Shown here piece after piece: positions 34,169 to 41,767 of a DNA stretch of 64,000 nt (position 1 is its first letter; each line of letters starts with the position of its first letter). The notes beneath the pieces are model-generated. The model was given only the letters and a program-made list of their open reading frames with translations, made no database searches and was not told the DNA's origin. This DNA is from Enterococcus canintestini (GTDB taxonomy: Bacteria; Bacillota; Bacilli; Lactobacillales; Enterococcaceae): the NCBI RefSeq assembly GCF_001885735.1, contig NZ_JXKG01000012.1, positions 1 through 64,000 on the forward strand. The letters are read 5' to 3'. The translations under genes were made by a program, and so were the position numbers.

Positions 34169-36340
34169 ATGAGAAAAATAAAATTGATTAAGCAACATGA
34201 TGAAAAAGATTGTGGTGTTGCCTGTCTTTCTATGATCCTAAATTTTTATGATACGAGCGTTCCTATCAGTAAATTACGCTTAATGTCAGGGACAAACAGC
34301 CAAGGTACCTCAGCTTTTGGATTAGTCCAAGCATTAAATGATTTCCAATTTCAAACGCAGGTTTTTCAAACTGATGAATCAATTTGGAATGAAGAATACG
34401 TGACCTATCCATTGATTGCTCACGTAATCATTGATGGAGCATTCTTCCATTACGTTGTCGTTTATGGAATGAAAAATGGGAAGTTGCTTCTGGCTGATCC
34501 GGCTAAAGGAAAAATTGAACGAACGCCAGAAGAATTTTCTTCGATATGGACAGGAATCTTATTAACTACTACTCCTACTGAGAATTATCATCCCATACAA
34601 GATAGATCCAATGGTTTATTCTCTTTTGTTCCGTTATTGGCAAGTCATAAGAAGACAATTGCCGGTATTGTACTTCTTTCTTTTATATTAACTGTGTTTG
34701 GCATCATAGGTTCTTATTATTTTCAAGTGATAATTGATCGAATTGTTCCTTCAAGATCTGTTAACTTATTAGAAATCATCTCAATAGGTCTTTTGTCAAT
34801 GTATGTGATACAAACACTATTCCAGTATTTTAAACAGTATCTTTTAATTAGGTTAGGACAACAGCTAAGTTCTTCGATTATGCTGAAGTATTTCAACCAT
34901 GTTTTGAATTTACCAATGAACTTCTTTTCAACAAGAAAATCAGGGGAGATTGTCTCAAGATTTTTAGATGCAAACAAAATTATCGATGCCTTGGCAAATG
35001 CCACACTATCCCTATTTTTAGATGTATCAATGGTTATATTTATTGGAACTGCTTTGTTTTTACAAAATCGTCTTTTGTTTTTAATTAGTTTCAGCACACT
35101 TCCAATTTACGGTTTAATCGTCTTTCTATTTATGAAACCATTTGATCGAACTAATGAAGAACAAATGGAATCTGGTGCTGTAGTCAATTCTCAGATTATT
35201 GAAAGCTTGAAAGGGATAGAAACTATAAAGTCCTTTAATGCGACAGATCAAGTATTTGATAAAGTTCAGAGTCAATTCAAAGAGATGATGGATAAATCAT
35301 TCAAAAATGCGAATCTTGATAATCTACAATCGAATTTAAAAACGGCGCTTCAAATAATAGGTTCTACCACGTTATTGTGGGTTGGTACGTACTTAGTAAT
35401 TGAGGGGAGCCTGTCTATTGGACAATTGATTACTTATAATGCCCTGATGTCTTTCTTTACAACACCTTTGCAAAATATCATTAATCTTCAGGTAAAGATT
35501 CAAACGGCAAAAGTAGCTAATGATCGATTAAACGAGGTTTTCTATCTGGATCGAGAATTTCTGGGTGAGGCAACCAGTCAACAAATGAATAATGCTGAAT
35601 TGTTTACGAAAGAGCCATTAATCGAAGTAAGGAACATATCTTTTGCCTATGGATTCGAAGAAAATGTTCTAAATGATCTTTCCTTTTCAATTAATTCAAA
35701 TGAGAAAGTAGCAATCGTTGGGATGAGCGGATCTGGTAAATCAACGTTAGCCAAATTACTTATGAACTTTTATAGTGCTGAAAAGGGAACCATACGCATT
35801 CAAGGTATTTCTATTCAAGATATCTCAAGGATTGGTTTGAGAAATATGATTGGATATGTATCACAGGAAACTTTCTTTTTTAGTGGCAGTATCTTTGAAA
35901 ATCTGATTTTTGGTTTAGACTATCACCCCACAGAGGAACAGATTATTTGGGCATGTGAAATGGCTCAGATAAAAGAATATATTGAAGGATTACCCCTTAA
36001 ATTTCAGTCACCTATTGAAGAAGGTGCTAGTAATCTCTCCGGTGGTCAAAAACAGCGATTAGCTATTGCAAGAGCTTTACTAAAGAATTCAGATATTCTG
36101 ATACTTGATGAGGCAACTAGCGGATTAGATACTCGTATAGAACACCGTATCATTCAAAACTTAATGAATATGGAGAACAAAACTATTCTATTCATAGCAC
36201 ATCATTTATCTATTGCTAAAGATTGTGATCAAGTATTTGTTTTAGATAATGGACAACTAGTCGAATCTGGCACGCATCAACAATTGAGAACACTAAATCG
36301 AACATATGAAGAACTCTGGGAAATGATGACAACCGCATAA
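34169..36340 (+). CDS. bacteriocin ABC exporter with C39 peptidase domain
   Basis: 723 residues. N-terminal C39 peptidase (1-140) with Cys15 in HDEKDCGVACLSM, His in GAFFHYVVVYG and Asp in LLADPAKG. Six membrane helices follow (about 160-440), then a nucleotide-binding domain with Walker A GMSGSGKST, signature LSGGQKQR and Walker B ILILDEATSGLD. It removes double-glycine leaders and exports the peptides. It is the only such exporter on the island. No HlyD/LcnD-type accessory gene was seen, although many class II systems have one. Confidence 0.94.
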   Translation: MRKIKLIKQHDEKDCGVACLSMILNFYDTSVPISKLRLMSGTNSQGTSAFGLVQALNDFQFQTQVFQTDESIWNEEYVTYPLIAHVIIDGAFFHYVVVYGMKNGKLLLADPAKGKIERTPEEFSSIWTGILLTTTPTENYHPIQDRSNGLFSFVPLLASHKKTIAGIVLLSFILTVFGIIGSYYFQVIIDRIVPSRSVNLLEIISIGLLSMYVIQTLFQYFKQYLLIRLGQQLSSSIMLKYFNHVLNLPMNFFSTRKSGEIVSRFLDANKIIDALANATLSLFLDVSMVIFIGTALFLQNRLLFLISFSTLPIYGLIVFLFMKPFDRTNEEQMESGAVVNSQIIESLKGIETIKSFNATDQVFDKVQSQFKEMMDKSFKNANLDNLQSNLKTALQIIGSTTLLWVGTYLVIEGSLSIGQLITYNALMSFFTTPLQNIINLQVKIQTAKVANDRLNEVFYLDREFLGEATSQQMNNAELFTKEPLIEVRNISFAYGFEENVLNDLSFSINSNEKVAIVGMSGSGKSTLAKLLMNFYSAEKGTIRIQGISIQDISRIGLRNMIGYVSQETFFFSGSIFENLIFGLDYHPTEEQIIWACEMAQIKEYIEGLPLKFQSPIEEGASNLSGGQKQRLAIARALLKNSDILILDEATSGLDTRIEHRIIQNLMNMENKTILFIAHHLSIAKDCDQVFVLDNGQLVESGTHQQLRTLNRTYEELWEMMTTA

Positions 36341-36431
36341 AAAATGATGAAAATAGAGGTCTGTTAATACACTGCCTATTTTATATGATTCTTGCTATAA
36401 TTAGAGGACTATCAGAATTAGGAGTGTTTTT

Positions 36432-37745
36432 ATGGTATTACTTGATTCTCTTTCTTACTTTTCAATAGAGTTCTTTGATCTTATTTTACTATTTATATTG
36501 ATACACTTATTAACCAACATAAGGTCCAAATTATTTCTTATAGGTATATTGTTACTATTAATACCTCTTACACTAATTTCAATGATGGATGCATTTTTAG
36601 GAATACTTGCAGTCATTCTCTCAATAGTTTTATTTTGTATTTATAGATGGAAACGAAATGATATACGCATTCTTATCAGTGATCTTTTTGGGGTACTCCT
36701 TTCAGTATTGATATATTGGATCATTCCATTTTTTACTTCTAATTTAGCTAGATTTATTTTTAGTCTTAAAATGGATGCATTAAATAATCGAGGAGCTTTA
36801 GTAGTAGTTGTTGTGATTGCAATGAATTGGCTTTTTTCCCTAGGAATTGCAATAATAATTCAGCGTAAAATATTAAGACAATCCTTGTCATTGGAAGAAA
36901 ATAAAATTTTTACCATGCAACTAGCTATATTAGTCATCATAATAATTTTATTTAGTGAAGTTTTAAGAAAAATGCAAGCTCTGGGTATTTTTAGCCTGAT
37001 AATGCTTGGATTTCTTATTGCCCAGTTTTCACTTACAATTTATTTTACCTATCTCTCAATAAAAAAGAATCAAGAAAAAAGGGAGCTTGAAAATTTAAAA
37101 GAAAAGATGGATATGATGAATAGCTATACAAGTGATGTAGAAAGAAACTATCAAGAGTTAAGACAATTCCGTCATGATTATAAGAACCTTTTAATTGGTT
37201 TAAATGCATCACAAGAAATGAATGAAATAAATCGTGAATATTTGGCTGAGATGTTAGACTACTCACATCAGATGATTGACAATAGCGTTATGCGTTTTTC
37301 TGAAATTAGTAACATTCAAGTTCAATCTTTTAAGTCTCTTATGGTTACTAAACTATTGCAAGCAGAACAAGAAAACATAACCGTGCATTTTGAATGCCTA
37401 AAACCAATAAGTAATTTTAATCTAGAAGAAGTTAAACTAGTTCGGATAGTTGGAATACTGATGGATAATGCAATAGAGGCCGCGAAAGAATCGTCTGATA
37501 AAATACTAAATGTTTTAGTAATTGCAAATATTGATATGATAGAAATTTCTATCGAGAATTCATATAAAGGAAAGTTACCTTCATTAGGTTTAATGAATAA
37601 AAAAGGGTTTAGTAGTAAGGGACCAGGTAGAGGTCTAGGATTAAACAACCTAAATGAAATATTATCAACAACAAAACAAGCTGATATTACGCACTATGCC
37701 GCTGATCAGCTATTTATTTCTACTCTAAATATAAAGAAAGCGTGA
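36432..37745 (+). CDS. AgrC/PlnB-type sensor histidine kinase
   Basis: 437 residues. About six or seven membrane helices in the first 210 residues, a coiled linker, then the HPK10-type phosphoacceptor RQFRHDYKNLLIGL, N-box LVRIVGILMDNAIEAAKES and G-box GPGRGLGLNNLNE. This is the receptor class for peptide pheromones in bacteriocin regulation. Cotranscribed with the response regulator (overlapping end) and close to the likely inducing-peptide gene at 38817. Confidence 0.92.
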   Translation: MVLLDSLSYFSIEFFDLILLFILIHLLTNIRSKLFLIGILLLLIPLTLISMMDAFLGILAVILSIVLFCIYRWKRNDIRILISDLFGVLLSVLIYWIIPFFTSNLARFIFSLKMDALNNRGALVVVVVIAMNWLFSLGIAIIIQRKILRQSLSLEENKIFTMQLAILVIIIILFSEVLRKMQALGIFSLIMLGFLIAQFSLTIYFTYLSIKKNQEKRELENLKEKMDMMNSYTSDVERNYQELRQFRHDYKNLLIGLNASQEMNEINREYLAEMLDYSHQMIDNSVMRFSEISNIQVQSFKSLMVTKLLQAEQENITVHFECLKPISNFNLEEVKLVRIVGILMDNAIEAAKESSDKILNVLVIANIDMIEISIENSYKGKLPSLGLMNKKGFSSKGPGRGLGLNNLNEILSTTKQADITHYAADQLFISTLNIKKA

Positions 37746-37750
37746 TTAGT

Positions 37751-38488
37751 ATGGCTTTGCCAATTTTCTTATGTGATGATGATTCAGCATTAGTTCAATA
37801 CTATAAGTCTGTGATTGAAAACTGGATCATGATCAATGATTATGATATGGAGCTCATTTTCGCAACTACAGATCCGGATGATATTTTTCTATATCTGAAA
37901 AAAAATAGTATTACCAATTGTTTATTCTTTTTGGATATTGATCTCGGTACGTATCTTGATGGTATCGATATTGCTCAACAAATTAGAAGTGATAACGAGT
38001 TCGCACAAATTGTTTTTATTACTTCACATCAGGAACTAGCAATAAAGACCCTACAAAGACAGATATCACCATTAAATTATATCGTGAAGGATAGTCAGAC
38101 TGAAAAAAATCAAATTCAAAAAGTACTAAATAGTTGTCACCAAAAAACTTTTGTTGATCGTTTACCTAACCAACGACATTTATCATTTTTGATGGGTTCA
38201 AGAAGTATCAGAGTAAATATTTCGACTATTTATTTTATCGAAACTTCTCCAACCCCCCATAAATTAATTCTATATGGTGAGGATATTATGTATGAATTTT
38301 ATGGAAAGATGGATGATTTAACAGATGAGTATCCTGAATTGCTTCGTGTACACAAATCATTTTTGATCAATCCACAACAGATAAAATCAATTGATTACAA
38401 ATCTCGCACTATAATATTTCCAGAGGAATACTCGTGTAATTTTCCACTTGTTAAAACTAAGCTATTGAAAAAAATGTTTCATAATTAG
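37751..38488 (+). CDS. LytTR-family response regulator
   Basis: 245 residues. Receiver domain with acidic pocket FLCDDDS, phospho-acceptor Asp in LFFLDIDLG and Lys in YIVKDSQ; then a LytTR DNA-binding domain (about 140-245) with TIYFIETSPTPHKLILYG and LLRVHKSFLINPQQI. Activator of bacteriocin genes in response to the kinase. ATG 37751 is favoured; GTG 37742 overlaps the kinase stop. Likely binds the TTGAGATAAAAAA-type promoters on the island. Confidence 0.92.
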   Translation: MALPIFLCDDDSALVQYYKSVIENWIMINDYDMELIFATTDPDDIFLYLKKNSITNCLFFLDIDLGTYLDGIDIAQQIRSDNEFAQIVFITSHQELAIKTLQRQISPLNYIVKDSQTEKNQIQKVLNSCHQKTFVDRLPNQRHLSFLMGSRSIRVNISTIYFIETSPTPHKLILYGEDIMYEFYGKMDDLTDEYPELLRVHKSFLINPQQIKSIDYKSRTIIFPEEYSCNFPLVKTKLLKKMFHN

Positions 38489-38509
38489 TTGATTAAGCTT
38501 TATCAGTAT

Positions 38510-38559
38510 GCATCTAAAAATCTCGCATATATATTCGGTGAGTTTTTAGATGCTTTTTT
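38510..38559 (+). terminator. terminator after the response regulator gene
   Basis: Stem GCATCTAAAAA-t-CTC against GAG-t-TTTTTAGATGC with a loop of about 15 bases, followed by six or seven T. Separates the regulatory operon from the inducing-peptide gene. Confidence 0.8.
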
Positions 38560-38722
38560 GCCATTTTTCAGTCATATGAATTCCAAAGATGTAAAAACTG
38601 TTGTATACAAAACGAATTTGACATACTTGTACATATCGTAAGTGTTTAATTTTGTTATAGTGACTATATTAAAATTAGTTTCATTTTTTCAAAAAATATG
38701 TTCATATGACTTAATTTAGATT

Positions 38723-38771
38723 TTGAGATAAAAAAATACGATGTTATGACAATTTAATCCCTTCTTATATG
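38723..38771 (+). promoter_or_regulatory. regulated promoter P3
   Basis: TTGAGATAAAAAA (38723-38735), 30 bases, TATATG (38766-38771), the same box and spacing as P1 and P2, although the intervening sequence differs. It drives the likely inducing-peptide gene 46 bases downstream, consistent with positive feedback by the LytTR regulator. Confidence 0.75.
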
Positions 38772-38816
38772 GAGAGTCATATACTTTAGTTACTAATTAA
38801 GAGGAGTGATTACATA

Positions 38817-38951
38817 TTGAATAAGAAGAAGCTTACGAAGCAAGAAGCAAAAGCTATCAGAGGGGGAGCGCCAAGTGGTGGATCAATATTTTCGGGAGGG
38901 AAAAATGCAGTACAAGATCTGTTTAATAAAGTGAAAGACTACTTTAAATAG
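38817..38951 (+). CDS. likely inducing peptide (pheromone) precursor
   Basis: 44 residues from TTG 38817 after aagaggag. Leader MNKKKLTKQEAKAIRGG, then a 27-residue mature peptide with a flexible Gly/Ser start (APSGGSIFSGGK) and a cationic amphipathic helix (NAVQDLFNKVKDYFK). Length, leader and position next to a HPK10 kinase and LytTR regulator match the peptide pheromones of class II regulation such as those for plantaricins and enterocin A. It lacks Cys and a glycine zipper, which argues against a bacteriocin. Confidence 0.78.
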   Translation: MNKKKLTKQEAKAIRGGAPSGGSIFSGGKNAVQDLFNKVKDYFK

Positions 38952-39133
38952 TCAACGTCTCATACCGCAACATTCATGATTTGATCTGTGAGTTGAGAGT
39001 TTAATTACTTGTTACTACTATCGTTCTTGTATTTTTCAAGATTGATTTTAGATATTTCATGTTAAAATTATTTTTTGTAATGTTCACTGTGCTAGAATTT
39101 TCTTGTGAAAATAATAAATTGGAGGTTTTTTGA

Positions 39134-39352
39134 ATGGGAAAAGTAACGATGTTGTCAGTTGAAGATACCAAAAAAGTAATTGGAGGTAGTGCTTGGAGTA
39201 AATTAGGACAAGTTGTTGGTGGGTTAGCTACAGGAGCTGCTGGAGGTGCAGGCTTAGGAACTGCAATTTGTGGACCTGCTTGTGGTGTTGTTGGTGGACT
39301 GTATGGTGCTGTAGCCGGTGGTGCTGCCGCTGGTTGGGATGCAAAAAAATAA
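39134..39352 (+). CDS. two-peptide bacteriocin precursor, system B, first peptide
   Basis: 72 residues. Leader MGKVTMLSVEDTKKVIGG (double glycine), mature part SAWSKLGQVVGGLATGAAGG..., with two Cys (TAICGPACGVV) and the ending GLYGAVAGGAAAGWDAKK. It is related to the system A peptide at 33178-33405, with the same GAVAGG block and terminal KK. Start follows ttggagg. The partner gene begins 15 bases after its stop. Confidence 0.87.
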   Translation: MGKVTMLSVEDTKKVIGGSAWSKLGQVVGGLATGAAGGAGLGTAICGPACGVVGGLYGAVAGGAAAGWDAKK

Positions 39353-39367
39353 AGGGGGGGGTTGACT

Positions 39368-39577
39368 ATGAATGAAAAAGCATGCACAGTTTATCTTTCT
39401 AATCAGGAATTAAAAGCAATTGGGGGAGGTAGTGCAGTAGGAATTTTAGGTACTACTTTATCAGGAGCAACCGCAGGTGTAAAAATATGTTCGGCTGGTG
39501 GACCATATGCAATGGCTGCTTGTGGGGTAGGTGGTGCTTTGCTAGGAGCTGGTTTCGGTGCATGGACAGGTGCCTAA
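39368..39577 (+). CDS. two-peptide bacteriocin precursor, system B, second peptide
   Basis: 69 residues. Leader MNEKACTVYLSNQELKAIGG (double glycine, with a Cys inside the leader), mature part GSAVGILGTTLSGATAGVKI then CSAGGPYAMAACGVGGALLG. Related to the system A peptide at 32960-33157. The start is ATG 39368 after a G-rich aaaggggggg; a TTG two codons earlier is possible. Together with 39134-39352 it forms a class IIb pair. Confidence 0.87.
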   Translation: MNEKACTVYLSNQELKAIGGGSAVGILGTTLSGATAGVKICSAGGPYAMAACGVGGALLGAGFGAWTGA

Positions 39578-39761
39578 GAAAATCTTTGGAATAAAAGTTC
39601 AAGACTGGTTCATTTCAATAACTAACATAGTAATGTTTGTCATTTTTTCTAAAATATGGAATGGGGAAAGAGTGTTATCGAAATTTCTATTTTTAGGCTT
39701 TGTTATATTAGTAAATATTTTTATTTTATGTAATTCAAAATCAACAGGCTCAAAAGAATAA
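39570..39761 (+). CDS. two-helix membrane protein, candidate immunity of two-peptide system B
   Basis: 63 residues from GTG 39570, or 67 from GTG 39558; both overlap the end of the upstream peptide gene and neither can be ruled out. Two hydrophobic helices (FISITNIVMFVIF and FLFLGFVILVNIFIL) with basic flanks, the same layout as the system A protein at 32773-32970. Immunity role inferred from position and topology. Confidence 0.68.
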   Translation: MPKKIFGIKVQDWFISITNIVMFVIFSKIWNGERVLSKFLFLGFVILVNIFILCNSKSTGSKE

Positions 39762-39827
39762 CTCTATGAAAATTCATCTACAATTAAAATAGACTAAAAA
39801 TAAAATTGAAGGCCTATAACAATCTGT

Positions 39828-40000
39828 AAAGATTAAGGAAGTAAATGATTCTGAACTAATTAATCTACTGAAAAGTGATGATTCATATTGAATCTTGGTT
39901 GGCTATAAAGAATGACCTTACTGCCGAGAGTTTTCAAAAATGTTAACACTACACTAGCTGATCTTAAGTCTTTTAATTACTAATTCGAATCAGTACAATT
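39828..40000 (+). pseudogene. decayed thioredoxin-like bacteriocin accessory gene (PedC/BrcD type)
   Basis: One frame reads IKEVNDSELINLLKSDDSY, TGA (39889-39891), ILVGYKE, TGA (39913-39915), PYCREFSKML. Family members have W/F and then Cys at the two TGA positions (VGFKECxxCRKFS), so each stop is a single-base change, and the second removes the first Cys of the CxxC active site. Beyond CREFSKML the frame is lost near 39950. In pediocin-type systems this protein forms the disulfides of four-cysteine class IIa peptides. No intact copy is on the island. Confidence 0.7.
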
Positions 40001-40280
40001 AAGAATCAAAATACAATTTAATCGGTAGAGGATGAGATTAATATCTCGTCCTCAATTTATTCTGAAAAATGGTACTTTTTTCGAAAAGATTAAAACAAAT
40101 AGTTAATCCGTATATCTGAAAAGCTCAGACATCTGCATATTGACTGGTACATAGATCTTCACGAAAATGTTCACTACATGAGGTTTAAGTATTGAAGTCA
40201 TTATTAATGCCTAATTCTTTAAACACTTCAGATAAATGAAGTCTCTTTGAAAGTGTTGGAACTAAAATTGCTCTATATTA

Positions 40281-40324
40281 CTTTCCTATGTGCCCCAATT
40301 TTGAATGCCAATTTGAATGCCATT
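40281..40324 (+). repeat. integrase-site repeats near the right island end
   Basis: CTTTCCTATGTGCCCC (40281-40296) is the reverse complement of 26101-26116. Directly after it, TTGAATGCCA in tandem (40301-40324) repeats the left-end sequence at 24903-24926 in the same orientation with one mismatch. The pairing of these repeats with both ends of the element supports a role in recombination. Confidence 0.72.
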
Positions 40325-40421
40325 CTTTTGATTTTTAGTTCTATCTAGTGATATTTGAAGGTTCTCACTGCTTCTAAAAATATTGATATTCCATAGATTG
40401 ATGTCTATTACACCGCAGAAA

Positions 40422-40447
40422 ACATTCATGGCTGAAGAAGAAGAATA
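40422..40447 (+). repeat. attR core, 26-base direct repeat
   Basis: Identical to 24820-24845. It is the displaced 3' end of the UPF0473 gene and reads on into TAG, the presumed original stop, followed 12 bases later by the original operon terminator. Confidence 0.93.
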
Positions 40448-40461
40448 GTCTTAAATCTCTA

Positions 40462-40491
40462 GAAACCTTGCCCTGCAAGGTTTCTTTTTTT
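40462..40491 (+). terminator. original terminator of the ireB-ruvX-UPF0473 operon
   Basis: Stem GAAACCTTG/CAAGGTTTC with loop ccctg, then TTTTTTT. Separated from its operon by the island; now directly behind attR. Confidence 0.85.
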
Positions 40492-40551
40492 CACTTATTT
40501 ATTTTTTCATCAGAACCCATGTAGATTACCTTAGCTGTACACGCACAAAAA

Positions 40552-40584
40552 AACTCAGAGCATATTTCAATTATGCTCTGAGCT
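40552..40584 (-). terminator. terminator of the alpha/beta hydrolase gene
   Basis: An 11-base stem CTCAGAGCATA/TATGCTCTGAG (40554-40564 with 40572-40582), with a seven-base T-run on the minus strand. Confidence 0.75.
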
Positions 40585-40674
40585 AATAGCTCAAATATTT
40601 TAATGTGACATAAAAATGAGTTAACTATTTTTTGCAACTGAAATTTATTCTCTACTATTTAGTAACCTGTAAAA

Positions 40675-41610
40675 TTAAACCGTTAAATATTTTTCAAAAA
40701 AGGCAGTTAATTTTTCGACTGCGGGATCGACCGCTTTTGGTTGATCGTATAAGTCATAGTGACTGATATTAGGTAAAACTAGAATATCTTTTTCCTTTGA
40801 TGCTGCTCTGGTATAGACTTCAAAGCCATTGCGGTAAGAAGCAAAGCCACCAACTTTATCTCCAACGATAATCTGAAGGGGTTGGGTTAAGAATTTTTCC
40901 AATAAAATATTAGTATCAAAACCAAGAATAGCTGCGTAGTTTGTAAATGGTACCAAGTTTGTTGCAAGTGAATTGTAACCTCTGTCTGTGCGGTAGTAGT
41001 CGACAGCTTCTACAAAATCAATATCTGTCATCCCAGATTCTTTTAATTCTTTTGGTGAATTGGGAATCCAATTTACTTCTAAGACATCTGCGCCACGTGC
41101 TTCTGCTGTGCGTTGTTGCCCAATTTTATCTAGCATGGCTAACAAATTATCTTCTGGACCAAAAGCACCACGGAATGTTGCGCCAATATTAGCCGGAGCG
41201 ACACCTGCAACAGCTTTAATGCGGCGTTCTGTTTTTGCAGCATTAATCGTGTAACCACCGCCTGCACAAATGCCTACTGCGCCAATTCGATTTTCATCGA
41301 CATAATTAAGTGTAACGAGGTAATCAATAGCTGAACTAATATCTTCCGTCCGTACAAAAGGATCTTCTGTATTACGAGGATCACCTTCACTACGGCCTTG
41401 ATAAGAAGCATCAAAAGCGATTGTGACAAAACCATTTTGTGCTAATCTTTCTGCATATAAGCCTGATGTTTGCTCACCTACGCTACTGGTGGGATGAGAA
41501 ACTACAAGTGCAGGATATTTTTTGTGGGCATCAAAATTATTTGGTACAAAAATATCGCCAACAAGATTAAAATGACGTCCTTTAAATGTTACAGTTTTTT
41601 TATCTACCAT
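40675..41610 (-). CDS. alpha/beta hydrolase
   Basis: 311 residues. Core features: YPALVVSHPTSSVGEQTSGL (strand plus oxyanion region), FDASYQGRSEG, the nucleophile elbow GAVGICAGGGY (here a Cys in place of the usual Ser, G-I-C-A-G), and a terminal His in LVLPNISHYDLYD. The Cys nucleophile is typical of the dienelactone hydrolase side of the family. ATG 41610 follows aggaaatagg; the open frame extends far upstream but is not coding there. Divergent from a TetR-family gene that probably represses it. Confidence 0.85.
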   Translation of the reverse strand: MVDKKTVTFKGRHFNLVGDIFVPNNFDAHKKYPALVVSHPTSSVGEQTSGLYAERLAQNGFVTIAFDASYQGRSEGDPRNTEDPFVRTEDISSAIDYLVTLNYVDENRIGAVGICAGGGYTINAAKTERRIKAVAGVAPANIGATFRGAFGPEDNLLAMLDKIGQQRTAEARGADVLEVNWIPNSPKELKESGMTDIDFVEAVDYYRTDRGYNSLATNLVPFTNYAAILGFDTNILLEKFLTQPLQIIVGDKVGGFASYRNGFEVYTRAASKEKDILVLPNISHYDLYDQPKAVDPAVEKLTAFFEKYLTV

Positions 41611-41713
41611 CCTATTTCCTCCTTTATTAATTCCCTTGTGTTGTTTATGACACACATGTATAATAACTCTCGAGATGAGCAGTAGGCAATTACCACTTAA
41701 AGGTAGAATGTAA

Positions 41714-41748
41714 AATAATACCCACTTTTTCATAAATTGGGTATTATT
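41714..41748. promoter_or_regulatory. inverted repeat operator for the TetR-family regulator
   Basis: AATAATACCCA (41714-41724) and TGGGTATTATT (41738-41748) are a perfect 11-base inverted repeat with a 13-base spacer in the divergent intergenic region, 19 bases before the regulator start. No T-tract follows that would make it a terminator. It is the best candidate operator. Confidence 0.6.
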
Positions 41749-41767
41749 TAAGAAAGAAGGATAAATA

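Larger units (their letters stand above)
24820..40447. mobile_element. 15.6-kb integrated bacteriocin island
   Basis: Bounded by a 26-base direct repeat made from the last codons of the UPF0473 gene. The integrase is at the left end, reading towards attL, followed by a repressor, a divergent small HTH gene, a Rep_trans initiator/relaxase and a YdcP-like protein. The remaining 11 kb hold six class II-type precursor genes, candidate immunity genes, a C39 exporter, a two-component system and its likely inducing peptide. No conjugation pore or coupling genes are present, so it looks like an integrative mobilizable element or satellite rather than a self-transmissible one. The flanks rejoin cleanly: gene end at left, its original terminator at 40462-40491. 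Confidence 0.9.

Noticed and set aside
39889-39915. Two in-frame TGA codons in the thioredoxin-like frame, the second at a Cys position, as possible selenocysteine or Trp recoding
   Set aside because: No SECIS-like hairpin was seen after the codons, one TGA replaces an aromatic residue and the other a Cys, and the frame breaks shortly after. Gene decay explains all of it.
41470-41685. Rightward open frame opposite the start of the alpha/beta hydrolase gene
   Set aside because: Most of it mirrors the hydrolase coding strand and the rest its promoter; no start signal.
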